Below, piece after piece: positions 33,578 to 46,029 of a stretch of 64,000 nt of DNA. The translations under genes were made by a program, and so were the position numbers. This DNA comes from Garcia nutans. Lineage: Eukaryota > Streptophyta > Magnoliopsida > Malpighiales > Euphorbiaceae. The stretch spans positions 72,645,001 to 72,709,000 of the forward strand of contig CANTUV010000031.1 of assembly GCA_947685225.1 (NCBI GenBank), written 5' to 3'. The notes under the pieces were generated by a model. The model did no database searches and was not told the DNA's origin. It saw only the letters and a program-made list of their open reading frames with translations. Numbering within the stretch: position 1 is the stretch's first letter; each line of letters opens with the position of its first letter.

Positions 33578-34985
33578 TTGGAAATAAGGGATAAAAAGGG
33601 ATCAGAAAATTCAGTAGCAGACCATCTCAGTAGATTGCTGGTGAACGAGGGACCAATTCCAATTAAAGATGAATTTTCAGATGAACACCTCTTTTCTGTC
33701 CAACAATCGATGCCCTGGTATGCTGACATTGCAAATTTTCTGACCTCTAACATTTTTCCATATGATATTTCTAGAGTTGAAAGGAATAAGATAAAGAGAG
33801 AGGCTAAATACTATATTTGGGATGATCCGTATCTGTGGAAATTCTATTCTGATCAGATAATTAGGAGATGTGTCGATGAAAGTGAGATTCCTTCTATTTT
33901 AAATTTTGCTCATTCATATACATGTGGAGGACACTTTGGTCCTAAGCGAACAGCCCGTAAAATATTGGAGTGTGGTTTGTTTTGGCCCTCCCTGTTTCAT
34001 GATTCTTATATGTATTGTATGTCTTGTGAGAATTGCCAAAAGAACAGTACTTTGAGTCATAGAAATCAGATGCCTCTTACGCCCATTTTGATTTGTGAAA
34101 TTTTTTATGTATGGGGTATCGATTTCATGGGCCCATTTCCTTCTTCTTTTGGCAACTGTTTTATTTTGATTGCTGTTGAGTATGTCTCAAAATGGGTAGA
34201 AGCTAAAGCTACTCGAACTGACAATGCTAAGGTTGCTGTATATTTTGTTAGATCACATATTTTTGTCAGGTTTGGAATTCTGAAAGTGATTATCAGTGAT
34301 AGAGGGACACATTTCTGTAATAAGGTGATGGGAGCTCTTCTTCACAAGTATAATGTTTTTATCGCACTTCAACAGCTTACCACCCACAGACCAATGGCCA
34401 AGCTGAAATTTCTAATCGTGAGGTCAAGTTCATTCTTAAAAAGACGGTAAATCCCAATAGGAAGGACTGGAGCTTGCATTTAGATGATGCATTGTGGGCC
34501 TATAGAACTACGTGTATCGGTTAGTGTTCGGTAAACCTTTTCATTTACCTGTTGAATTAGAACACAAACCATACTGGGCTATCAAGCAATGCAATTTGAA
34601 GCTAGCTGAAGTAGGTGCATAGAGGAAGTTACAACTCCAAGAGTTAGAAGAAATCAGGAATGAGGCTTACGAGAATTCAAAAATTTATAAGACTAAGACA
34701 AAAGCTTTCCATGATCAAATGATTTCTAGGAAGCAATTTGCTGTAGGACAAAAAGTGTTACTTTATGATTCAAGGCTTAAATTGTTCTCTGGAAAGTTGA
34801 GGACTAGGTGGATGGGGCCATTTGTTATCACCAATTTATTTTCTCATAGAGTAGTAGAAATTAAAAGTTTGGATACTGGCAAAATTTTCAAGGTCAATGG
34901 ACACCGCTTGAAAACATTTTATGAAGGATTCCACATTTCTACTGTAGAGGACGTGCAATTGCAATGTCCTTTGAATGGCGCTTGA
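33578..34985 (+). pseudogene. outer Athila integrase
   Basis: The zinc-binding part includes HSYTCGGHFGPKRTARKIL and CMSCENCQKN. The core has GIDFMGPFPSSF (first Asp), ISDRGTHFCNK (second Asp) and, after a frameshift near 34375, YHPQTNGQAEISNRE with the catalytic Glu. The C-terminal part from 34719 (QFAVGQKVLLYDSRLKLFSG, RTRWMGPFVIT, FKVNGHRLK) ends at TGA 34983. The catalytic residues remain, but the frame is broken. Confidence 0.85.
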
Positions 34986-36078
34986 ATGATGTTCAATGTC
35001 TAGCCAAAGACTTTAAATGAAGGTGCTAATGGGAGGCAACCCATTTCTCTTTTCTCTTTCTGCATTTTGTTCTTTTTTGTTTTATTTCTTATGCCTGCAT
35101 TTTCATTAATTTAATTAGTTTTAATTTTAGCTTTATGCTTAAGTATAAAAAAAATTATTAAATTTTTTTTAGTAATTCACTATTCACTTTCTCTTTCCCT
35201 TGGAGAGCACTGAAATGTGTATGTTTTATTTGCAGGTCTGTTATAGAGGACAAGAGTTTCAGAAGATTATTTTTATTTTAAAAAACAGTGACTTATAAGT
35301 TGGTGAGAGATGAAGAATAGAAAAAAATAAATAAATAAGGGCATAATGGGTATTTGGGCTATACAACACTTAAAACCTAAAACTATTTCTTTCTTTCTTT
35401 ATTTTTTCCCTTTCTCCTTCTCTCTCCATTGCTTCAGTTGTCACACATTGTCTTTTCTCCTTGAACTGAACCACACCAACCAAGAGACCAATCAAGCTCA
35501 CTCGCCCCATAACCACCTCGTCAGACCAAATAGCTTGATCGAGCAGACCCAGCCCCATCGCATGTGATCATCTCCTCTTCATCGAGCTCTTCGAGCGTGA
35601 CCACAGCAGCAGTCCTTCCTCACCCTGCAAGACCAAGGCAAGCTAGCAGTGTCACTAGCACAGCCCTTCCTCACCCTGCAAGACCAAGGCACGCTAGCAG
35701 TGTCACTAGCACACCGAGCACGCCAAAATTGATCGAGCGCTATACCAGTACCGGTCGCATGCTGTACCGAGCGACCAGAAGCTTGACTAGATAGCTCGTG
35801 AGCTCAGCCCATCACTTTACCAAGCTCCTCGCACTAACCATATAGCGTTCGTACTAGTCACCAGATTGCACACCAGAGCTCATCGCACAAAGCGAACTAC
35901 CTTCTTCACCGCGCCACTCAAACGATAGTCCAACGACTTCACCACTATCAACACTATCACCACCACTACTAGTTTAATTTTGAGTTCTATCTTATTTTGT
36001 TTAAGTTTTTCATCATTATTATTATTCTTTTTTCTCTTTTTCTTTCTTTCAAAAAAAAAGTGCAGTAAATCAATCAAC
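34986..36078 (+). other. outer Athila spacer between pol and env-position ORF
   Basis: No enzyme-like coding. It starts with the AAAGACTTTAAATGAAGGTG and GGGAGGCAACCC block shared with the inner copy, and contains a GC-richer section (35460-35960) with a 51-bp tandem repeat at 35614-35713. That section has an open stretch from 35564 to 35794, possibly coding. Confidence 0.6.
35614..35713 (+). repeat. tandem repeat, 51-bp unit
   Basis: Two copies, offset exactly 51 bp, start CCTTCCTCACCCTGCAAGAC. 51 is a multiple of 3, and in the open frame it encodes a 17-residue repeat (LPHPARPRQASSVTSTA, then LPHPARPRHASSVTSTP). Confidence 0.85.
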
Positions 36079-37362
36079 ATGAGAACTAAATCGTGCATAA
36101 GGCATGGTGGCCCATCTTCGAGTTCTTCACCAAAATGTCCTTAACTGATTGACGAGCATTCTGGTGATGAATCTAATCACCGTAATAGGGCTTCACCGGA
36201 CCCTTTCAACCCACCTGCTACTAAACCTAGGAGCCGCTCACATGTCAATAAGGGGAGATTTTCTGGAGAAACTTCAATAGCAATTTACAATCTCAATGTA
36301 GAAGTTGATAATCCCAGTGAGCAACAACGGTATAAGCAGGTAAGTGCATTCCCCATACTTCCAGGAAAATCTATTCATTTTCCTTCTACGGGTTCATTGA
36401 AAATTACGACTGCCTATGTTGATTTTATTAAAGGCATTGGGTGGGAATCATTTTTTATGATGTACAATCCCATTTTTACCGAGTTGACTAAAGAATTTTA
36501 TGCAACATTTACTTTTGAAAAATATGATCAGTTTGATTTGACTACACCTAATTTGATTAAATTCAGATTAATGGGTCAACGGTTTAATTTATCTCTCACT
36601 GAGTTTAATAAGACCTTGGGCTTTAATGAAAATGCTACTGTTTGTGATTTTTCTGACGACTTTAAAGCTCTTGATGTTTATTCTGATTTTTGTGAGAATT
36701 TCCCTGCTCCATATGACTCTAGCAAATCGAAAGATTTATACTTTAAGGAGCCCAGTTTTAAATATTTCCATAGGTTCTTAGCTTACTCATTTTCGGGCAG
36801 AAAAGATGCACCAAGTTTGGTTAAGATCGAACTCTTTTTCTTGTGGTGTATGACTAAACAGAGGAAGGTAAATTTAGGCTTTTGGTTGGCAAGTCAGTTT
36901 GCTAATGTTATTGCAACCAAGAGACCTTTGATTTTAGGCACTGCTATTACACAATTTGCAGTTAATACTCAATTGCTTGATATTGATACTACTTACTTGC
37001 ATTTATCCTATAAACCAGTTCCATTGAATCTTCATACTTTGGATGAAATGGGACAGGTGCGGAAGGAAAGTGGTATTTTGTCTATGATTCCTATAGGACC
37101 CATCACTCCAAGTGATCAATAGGTTTTTTGAAAAACTTCACAGACCACGGCTCCTGTCCCCACAGCTTCAGTCACTCCAGCTCCTGCCACTACAACACAC
37201 TCTTCTTCCTCAGATCAAGCATTGTTGCAAGCCATTCTTGAGAAGCTTGATCGTATAGAGAAGAGGCTTGACAATTTAGAAAGAAGCGATGGTGTGATTA
37301 GAGATCAAATCATGGAGGTCGACCAGAGCCTTGTTAGATTATCCACAGATTTAGGCTTCTAA
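36079..37362 (+). pseudogene. Athila env-position ORF (Athila ORF1-type protein)
   Basis: A single frame of about 427 codons from ATG 36079 to TAA 37360-37362 holds only three internal stops (TAA 36142, TAG 37120, TGA 37129). The core (SLKITTAYVDFIKGIGWESF, FNKTLGFNENATVCDF, KVNLGFWLASQFANVI, ATKRPLILGTAITQFAVN) resembles the plant Athila-specific ORF found downstream of pol. The last 60 codons (LLQAILEKLDRIEKRLDNLE, VDQSLVRL) form a predicted coiled coil. Function is unknown: the place suggests env, but no signal peptide or membrane segment is visible. It is the least-damaged ORF of this element. Confidence 0.75.
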
Positions 37363-38513
37363 TATTCTTGACGTCACTGATTATCCCAGCAGCCTCATCT
37401 CCTTCACTGACATCAGGGAAGTCCTCTATTTTTTTCAATTATTTTTATCTCTTTCCTTGATCTATTTTTGTTACATTGAGGACAATGCTAGATTTAAGTG
37501 TGGGGGAAGATTTGCTATGCTTTGAACTTATTTTTGACTGAATTGTGCTAAATTTTACTGCTGAAATAGTTGTTTTGTTCATAGGTTTGGTTGCTTGTGA
37601 AGTTTTTGCACACTTTTCATTATTTTTTTTTAAAAAAAAATTTGCTTAATTTTGCTAAGTCACTAATATTTTTCTTGAACTTTGTTGTTGTTCCTTGTAT
37701 TTTATGATTTCTTAGCCAAACCCCATTTTATCTTTTAATTTGATTTGAATGTGGTATTTTGAATATCAAACTATTTTGGAAACCTTAAGATTGATGGTTC
37801 TAGCATGATTCTTGTTAATTCACCTGTTATGAACACTTTTGATCAATATTTATTATTAGTATAAAATGTTTTAAAGACTTTTGCTCTGTTATGTTTTTGT
37901 TTAATGAACTTAATTAGTTGGGAGCATATTGATAGGCTCATTTAATCTCTTGAGTTGTGCTTGATCAAAAGTGTTGAGAACTAAATAAAAAAATGAAATT
38001 ATGAGTTCAAAAAAAGTTTGAAAAATGAATAATTTACTCCTCTAGTCAAAAGACTATGAGTAGAGCTAGTAGCCACTTGATTTCGTGACCAGTAGTAATC
38101 AGGTCCCGACATCATAAATGTTTGCCCTCGTGTCAAAAGGCTGATGACGTGTCAAGCAAGCATAAAGGTGCTCAAAAGTAGTAATAATAATGTTCTTGAC
38201 ACTAAATTTTTTTTTATATGACTAGACGGATTAAATTATGACTTCTTTACATAACTAGCTTTTCACTTGGTAATTATTTGTCATCAAAGTAGCGCAAAAT
38301 TCTTGACATTTTATACAAAAAAATTTATTGATTGAGTTGCTTATACTTGTGAATTAGTGAGAAGTTTGTTCTATGAATTTTTAATCTTTTGATTGCCATT
38401 CTATTTGAGATTATGTAAATGTTATCATTTGAATTGAGACTTGATGAATGTGGGGGTAGTGCTTTGAATTATAACATGCTTGAGGGCAAGCACAGTTCAA
38501 GTGTGGGGAAATT
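37363..38513 (+). other. outer Athila 3' non-coding region with two polypurine modules
   Basis: No coding signal. A module GAGGACAATG...AAGTGTGGGGGAAG lies at 37478-37510 and a similar one, GAGGGCAAGC...AAGTGTGGGGAAATT, directly before the LTR at 38482-38513. The second is the functional polypurine tract. Confidence 0.75.
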
Positions 38514-39878
38514 TGATAGTGGGTAAATTTAGCTTATATTTTGCAATGATATTTGAACTCTTGTTGGGTGTTTATACTGATTTTGGTATGTTTTTGCATA
38601 AAAAATAACTTAAAGAGGAACCAAGGAAAAAACAAAGAAAATTGCAAGAACGCTATTGGAAAAGAACTGTAAAGTGTCTCGGGTATAACCCTTGGGCAAG
38701 GCTTGTACCAAAGGGTATCTGATGCTTGAAGATTGCATGAGCTAACTGTGAATCCTAATCTATTTAGGATATTTGAGATACGATTTTTGAGCAGAGTTCC
38801 AAGGATATTAGGACTTATTTATTTCCTTATTCAGTAGACATTAAAGAGAAATTTTATTAGGAGTTAAATTCTATTTTATTTATAATTTCTTTTATTTTTA
38901 TTTTCCTAATTAGGGTAGAAAACTAAAGGGGTATTTGAAGCCAACCTTTTTGGCAGCCCTAACTCTCTTTTTCTCTTCTTCTTCTTCTTGTTACTGTGGA
39001 CAATTTTGGCAGCAGTCATAGATTTATTTTTAGTTCTCTTTTCATCAAGCATGTGTAACTAAATTCGATTCAGTAAAAGGGGTAATCAAGGTTATCAATT
39101 CGCAAAAGATTTATGAGATCTAATCAACTCTTTATTTATTTTCTTTAAATTCAGTATTCGTGTACCTTCTGTGGCTTATTACCAATTATTATTTTGCTAG
39201 TTAAACAATAGAGCCCATTGCTTAATTGGTTGAATAATATATCGCCACTCAAAACTAAGAATCTGTAATTGTTCTTTAGCTTTTGATATTTGTGACAATT
39301 AGACATAGTTTTAAGAAGATACATTATCTAATCTAAATGAATTCCGCAGTAGAATTTGTTGATTAGAATTAGATTCTTCTAAATCTTAAAGGTGTTAGAG
39401 AGTTAAATCCTAGAAGGGCGTTCCTATAGGGTTATTCAATAACAATGGTTAGTTATAGAGCGTCTCTTAACTAATTTTACAATATAAAAAAGTATAGGCT
39501 AATGCAAGCATCACGGTTAGCTAAAACTAATTTACTAAAAAAATAAAGAAGAATTATTTTTGTATCAATGATCAAATCGAAGGATTGAAACCAAGATTAT
39601 TCTCTTTGGCTAAAATTCTCAACGTTGTTATTTTCCAAATTTAATTTGCTGCTATTTATTTATTTATTTATTTTTAAATTTCAGATCACAATTTATTTTA
39701 ATTTTCAATTATAAACTTTTCCCCTCATTCATTTTAGTTAAGTTTTATTTTAGGTTTTCAAAGGAAATTAATTTAAGTAATCAATTCCCTGAGGATTCGA
39801 CACCCTATTCACTGCTATTACAATTTTAATTTTGCCTAAGAATAGAATTTTTATTTTTGGTGGATTCGACACCCATCA
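38514..39878 (+). repeat. outer Athila 3' LTR
   Basis: 1365 bp, followed by AATCT and then LINE B. Confidence 0.95.
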
Positions 39879-39883
39879 AATCT

Positions 39884-42604
39884 CCACATCATAGAACAAT
39901 TCCCAGAAGTAGATGGAAGGAGAAGCAAATTATTAGAGACTTTATATTTGGACTTCAAAATTTGCACCCAAAGAGAATGATCATCATGTAAAAAATTTCA
40001 ACACAATTTCATACAAAAAACTTGATTAAGGAGAGTCAGATTTCTCAACCCAAGACCTCCTAAATCTTTAAGAATTATAACTCTTGACTACGAAACCTTA
40101 GAAAATGAGGGACCTTTACCCTTACTTCCCCAAATGAAAGTGCGACTACCTTGCTCCACAGACTTGAAAATTTGAGAAGGAATCTTTGTGGTTTGCATAG
40201 TATAAATCGTAGTTGACATAAGAACTAAATTAGCTAAAGTAACTCTCCTAGCTAAAGAGATATTAGAAGAATTCTAGCCAGTAATCTTCTGATTCATTTT
40301 ATCCACCAGAAAATTATAAGTTAGCCGATCAACCTTTGCATGGAGCAGAGGGACTCCTAGATATTTTCCCAGATTAGAAGTCTACTTAAAGCCTAACAGG
40401 TTACTGAGGTCATACCAGTTTTGAGCAGAGACATTTTTAGAGAAAAAGACATTAGTTTTAGTGGCATTAACAGCCTAACCAGAGCAAGAGCAAAAAACAT
40501 CCAAAACACTCTTAACCACGTCCATTTGTTCTCGGTCAACCTTAGAGAACAAAACTAAATCGTCTGCAAAGAAAAGATGGGTAATAACCACACCACCTCG
40601 AGAAAGATAAATTGGTTTCCATAACCCTTCACTGACTGCCTGCTTAATACAGTGATCTAGCCATTCAATACATAAAACAAACAAATAAGGAAAAAGGGGG
40701 TATCTTTGCCTAAGCCCTCTCGAAGCTTTAAAAGAATCTGTCAGTTCCCCATTCCAGAGTACTTGCATAAAACTAGAGCAAACATAGGCCATGATAAACT
40801 TAATTAACTGAGAAGGCAAGCCCGCCTCTTGTAAAGTATCCTAAAGAAAAATCCAATTAATTCGAGCATAAGCCTTTTCTAAATCGACTTTAATGGCCAT
40901 AGAACCTCTCTTACCCTTTTTATTCCTCATGGTATGAATCATTTCCTAAGCAATAACAATATTTGCAATGATTTTACGACTAGGAACAAAGCTGGTCTGA
41001 GCAAGTCCAACTAGAGAAGACATAACTGGTTTCAATTTATTAGCAATGGCTTTTGCAATAATTTTATACATAACCTACAAAAAGACATAGGCCGAAATTA
41101 TGAGATAATACTAGGAGAGGTTGTTTTAGGGATTAAGCAGATCATAGCTTTATTAACCTCCTCCTTCATATGACGACTACTAAAGAAACTTCAAACTTTA
41201 GAACAAATTTGATTCCAAATAAAATGCCAAGACTTTGGAAGAAACTAGCTTGAAAACCATCAATACCAGGACTTTTCCAAGGCTTCATGTCAAAAAGAGC
41301 TTGCTTGATATCTAAATTCACAATTTGAGCCTCCAAATGTGCTAATTGGTCAAAAGATAAGCATGGAAACTTACCTTTCAAAGGGAAGTCAGGCCTAACT
41401 TCTAAATCATCAGTGTAAAGATCATGGAAAAAAGCCACATCTATGCGCTTCAAACGCCTCCTGATCAATAACCCATTCACCTGTCATATCTTGTAAAGAT
41501 TCAATTATGTTGCGCTTCCGACGCCTTAAGGTTTTGAGATGGAAATATAATGTATTCCTATCACCCAAAGCAATACTATCCTCTCTAGATTTCTAAATCC
41601 ATATCATCTCCTCCTGTTATAGAATGGTATTTAGTTCCCTTTTAAGAGAAATCTCTAGATTAACCAAATTATCATTATGTTAATTTTCCAAAGATCTTTG
41701 AATGCCATAAATACGGGCCAGAAGCTGATTCTTATGCCAAAAGACATTCCAAATGCTGAGCTTTCCAGTCTCAAACTTTATTAACAATGGAAGTAGCCGA
41801 ACTCATAATAGCTTCAGAAGTATTCTAGTTGCTGGCAACAAATTGGTTAAAATCTTTATGAGTTAACCAAGCTTGTAAAAATCAGAAAGGCCTGTTGATA
41901 TTAGGTGGAATAAAACTACACAATTTTAAGAGAATGGGTCTATGATCAGAATGCACCCGAGCTAGATGGGAAATACTTGCTTCAGGATATTTCATCCTCC
42001 AGCTATAGTTACAAAGCCCCCTATCAAGACGTTCATATAACAATCCTCTTTTCCAAGTGAAACGAGGCTCAATAAAACCCAAGTCAATCAAACCTGGCTG
42101 AAGGTACCAAGAAATAAATTGAGAACAAATATTTGTCCTATGAGAAGCACCCCCCCCCCCTTGCCTTTCAGAGGTAGCCAAGATAGCATTAAAATCGCCC
42201 ATCAAAACCCAAGGCTCCACAAGACTCTACCTAAGAGAAATTAATTGGTTCCATAAAATAGCACGCCGAGAGGGAGAGGGATGACCATAGACGAAAATGA
42301 AGACAAAGATAGGCCAACCCTACTCCAAAACATGATAGTGAATGAACTGGTGGCCATAAGAAATAATTTGAATAGACCAGTAATCATCCCAAAGAAGCTA
42401 AATTCCCCCTAAAAACCCTGTCGCTTCCACATGGTATGAATTAGGCAAGCCAATTTTTTGAATACAAGAATCAACCCGAACACCACTAATACGAAGCTCC
42501 AAAAGCACTAAGCCATGCACTTTATGCTTGTGCAACAAAAGTTTTAAAGCATGGATAAAAGAGAGGCTACCAGCCCCTTGAAAATTCCAAGTCATAATCA
42601 TCAT
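39884..42604 (-). pseudogene. LINE B ORF2, endonuclease and reverse transcriptase
   Basis: ATG at 42604 starts MMIMTWNFQGAGS, the beginning of the APE-type endonuclease. VLMGDFNAI (42205-42180), RFTWKRG, LYERLDRGLCN and VHSDHRPI (near 41940) supply its catalytic residues. A run of 10-11 C near 42150 is a slip-prone site. The RT covers about 41480-39990: PWKSPGIDGFQASFFQ, RGLRQRYPLFPYLFVL, HLFFADDLVLFSKVD (about 40540-40600) and a thumb region. Stops and frameshifts are numerous. ORF2 resumes at 19585 beyond the Athila insertion. Confidence 0.83.
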
Positions 42605-42693
42605 ATCAAAATATAAAAAGAAAGAGAAAAGGAACCCCAATCAATCCCTTAAGAAAGGGTCAATAGGACTTTCTTCCTCTAAAGTGGCCTCAT

Positions 42694-45628
42694 TGTCACG
42701 ACCCAATTTGTACATATGTACAGTACATCCATGTACAGTACATCCGCGTACAGTAACAGGAGCCGTCCCGAGTAATCACCAAAGAACAAGAAGTGAAAGG
42801 AAGCTCTATAGGACAAAAAGGACCTAACTGAAAAGATTGTAAAAGTTTTGGGGAGGTGACTGTAATTTCAAAAAGTTTTGGGGAGGTAACTGTAATTTCC
42901 AAAAGTTGTACTGGAGGTTCTTAATAGTGCATATAACAGACTCCAGAAATGGAAAGTAGAGAAAAATTGGGTCGAAACGGAACACCACGGTTTTTCCCGA
43001 AAACGCATAGTTTGAGAGATACAGTGGATTCTTGACCAAGGGTATTTTTGTCATTCTTGTAATAATAATTTATACACTGGAAAACAAGACACGTAAAGGT
43101 ATCTGAAGTAAACGAAAGGACTCCGCAGTGATCGATGTTGAAGAACGAACCTAAGTGGAGACCCGAATCACGTAAGGACCTAAAGGGAATTTTTACAAAA
43201 GTCAAGGGCATGAGCGTAATTTTTATAAATTAGTTCAAAATCAAGAAGGAATGTCGGAAATGGAAACGAGAGGTTGAAAGGAAGAGAATGGTACATTTTA
43301 CGCGTCATAAAACCACCCGGGTACGAAGAAAAGGCAAAACCTTCCATTGAAGGGTATTTTGGTCTTTTCACTTCCACCCATTTTCTAGAAAAGGGACACA
43401 TGGCATAGTAATTTTCTAGAAAGGGACACATGGCAAAATCTTGTTTAAAGACACTTTTGGGTTGGATTAATCTTAACCCTCCATATGGCACCATCCTAGT
43501 TAAGATACTTTTGTGGTGGTTACATCTTAACCCTCCAAAATGAAATTAATTAAATAAATGGAAAATGGAAAAATATAAAAAGGGAGAGAAGGATGATTAA
43601 AGAATTAAGGACACATTTTTTCTCCATTTTTGAGAAGTATGGCCGAAATTCTCTCAACCAAAAAAGGGAAGGAATTTTTCAAGTGTTCAAGTGGATTTTT
43701 GGAAGGAAAAGCTTAATTTTAAGGTAAGGATTCCAATTCTAGCTTTACTTTATTCATTTGATTGATAGTTTTCAAGTTATCAATGAAAGAAAAGTTATGA
43801 AAATTATAGGAAATCAAAGGGATAAAGAAGAATAAGGGAAGAAAGAATAGGACAAGCAAGGAACAAAGCAAATAAACAAGGTTTGGTACTTAAATCATTG
43901 CCTTTTCAATTAATTCACATATTTTGCATTATGGGATTTTTGAAATGGTTTTGAAATGATGTTATTATGTGTGGTAAATATGTGGGAAAGTGCTCTTGAA
44001 CCATGTGTAATCAATTGATTGTGAAAAGAATGAAAACAAAACAAACTAGCTAAATTGATGCAATTATTCATAAACTTTGATGAGTTTTTAATCACTCCTT
44101 TGGTTTGATTTTTGGAAGAGGGACCTTTAGTCCTTCAATGGTATCACAAAAGGATTCTAAAAATCAATTTTGCAAGAAAAAAATGAATTTCCCTCAAGTT
44201 TGGAAAATTGGGCCGAATGGTCCCTTTTGGGCACCATTCTGCAGCTTTCATTTTGGGCAGTCCGTTGAAGGGGCAAACGAAAGAATTTTTCGACGAAATT
44301 TTACATGCATTTAGTTAACTTATGAAAGTGTTTTCCTGCAAAAATTCATCCAAAAATAAGGTTGTTTACTTAGTCAAAACTGTTACCAAAGTTGACTGAT
44401 TTTCAGCAGTAAAAACAGATTTTACTATTTAGTTGTCGCGCGCCATTGCGTTGCCGATTTTATGCACCGCGCTACTATTCATTTGGTCATTTTTCTAAAT
44501 GTGTTAAAACTGGAATATTATGTTATGGATTGATGTTAAATCATATCAAATGACATGAAGGAGAATTGGAAATGATTAGAAAGGCATCATGACAAGCTAT
44601 TCTGATAATACATGCATTATGGAAAAATCATGGCTTATTGAATATCATGATCAAATTAATTAATGAATTGTTGACGCTCTACTTGGTTATGACAGAACCC
44701 TTGAGATAAGGGTATGATGCATCATACTATTACTGCAGTACTGCTTATGACATGATATGATATTCCGGCTGAAGGCCGATGATTACAATGACATGATCAA
44801 TGATGCAATGATAATGGCCATTGGCACATGTGCAAGAATTATGATGAATGATAATGAAATATGATCATGACAAGATATGTTTATCATGACCCTTCCTTAT
44901 CCGCTGACGTTCTGTTAAACCAGTAGAGCAACCAAAATGATAAAAGCAAGAAAAATGATTTAAATTCAAATTATTCAGTCAAGCCTTTTTACCATCTGTG
45001 TTTTGTATTTATTCCTTTCAAGTATTTAAAGTATATAAATGTATGTTCAAATCATTCTTTCTTTTTATTTATTTATTGCAATGATTTAAGTACCCACTAA
45101 GCAATTGCTTAGCGAGTTTAGTTTCCCTCTAAACTCGTAGGTTAAACGAGGAGACGAGATTGCAGCATGTCCTGCGCAGCTGGCCTTGACTACTACTTTG
45201 GGTAGGAGTTTGGATATGATTGATTGTAGCAATATGGCATGTACATAAGCTTGTATGATCTAGCAAATAAATGTATAATAATGAAAAGCTAGAACACGTA
45301 CACTGCTAGTAATCTAATAAATCTTATTTTGGTTTAGCACTTATGTATGCAAGTATAGAAGTGTGAATTCTTCTTGCAGGATTGTAGTTGAGGTTATAAG
45401 GGTGGATTATTGGGAGTGTACTTGAGTTGAATTGTGAAACAAAATGTTTTTCAAAAATTAAAGAATCAGTTTTGGCGACACTTGGGACCTCCATTTTTAG
45501 GGGAGGTTATGGCAAAATTTTTTTTAAAATCTACACTTAAAATTGGCTAAGTAAAATATTAAGACACAACCACCATGAGTTAACAGTCCATCTTGGTCTA
45601 TAAACATAGGCTAAGATGGGGTGTTACA
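42694..45628 (+). repeat. Tekay-like 5' LTR
   Basis: 2935 bp. It has internal short tandem repeats: TACAGTACATCC units at 42718-42755, a 31-bp unit AAAAGTTTTGGGGAGGT... at 42840-42905, and a TTTCTAGAAA(A)GGGACA unit at 43382-43435. A TATA box is at 43574-43581. Small minus-strand open stretches (for example 42696-42902) recur in the other LTR and are not genes. Confidence 0.95.
43574..43581 (+). promoter_or_regulatory. TATA box in Tekay-like LTR
   Basis: TATAAAAA, repeated at 51909-51916 in the 3' LTR. Downstream, AAG|GTAAGG at 43723/43724 and TTCTTGCAG ending at 45379 look like a splice donor and acceptor, so the leader may be spliced within the LTR. Confidence 0.5.
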
Positions 45629-45633
45629 TTTAG

Positions 45634-45645
45634 TGGTATCAGAGC
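45634..45645 (+). other. primer binding site, initiator-Met tRNA
   Basis: TGGTATCAGAGC, five bases after the LTR. Confidence 0.9.
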
Positions 45646-46029
45646 ACCGGTTTAGCCGGTCCTGGAAATTTCAACATAGGAGGATACACATTTTATGTTG
45701 GGAGTGGCCATTACCAATGTAAAATGGGATATCCTATAGCAGATAAGAAATGAGAGCATATATCATTTAGGTACAAAATGTCGGTATAGTAGAAAGAATA
45801 TTATAAATACATAAGTATATAAGGTACATGTGATAAAGGAAAATCTAATAGTGCTTACGTACATGCCATATAGGAAAGTTAATGTGTTGAGTCAAGCCAG
45901 CTGCTAATTCTTATCACGATATATGTATACTGTATAAAGTTGCAAGAGGCAGAATCACAAAGAGTTATAGATCAAGAGAAGGAATCACACGCTTTCGTAC
46001 CCATAAATGTAGAAATGGGTCTCGGACTT

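Larger units (their letters stand above)
19586..39878 (+). mobile_element. Ty3/gypsy Athila-like retrotransposon, outer copy
   Basis: LTRs of 1365 bp (19586-20950, 38514-39878) start TGATAG and end CACCCATCA. They are flanked by AATCT duplications (19581-19585, 39879-39883). The PBS matches tRNA-Asp. Internal order is gag, protease, RT, RNase H, integrase, then an extra ORF in the env position, as in Athila. It contains the inner element 21314-29985, so its own length is about 11.6 kb. The LTRs differ by roughly 6-7% (about 90 changes counted by eye). All coding parts carry stops. Confidence 0.95.

Noticed and set aside
36079..37362. Viral-type envelope protein
   Set aside because: No signal peptide, transmembrane segment or cleavage-site pattern seen; the protein type is Athila-specific and of unknown role.
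42696..43211. Minus-strand open stretches within the Tekay-like LTR, repeated at 51038-51553
   Set aside because: They lie in U3 of a long LTR, recur only because the LTR recurs, and show no protein features; one is a product of the 31-bp tandem repeat.
44105..44314. Plus-strand open stretch in the Tekay-like 5' LTR, repeated at 52440-52649
   Set aside because: Same reason: LTR leader sequence, no recognisable domain.
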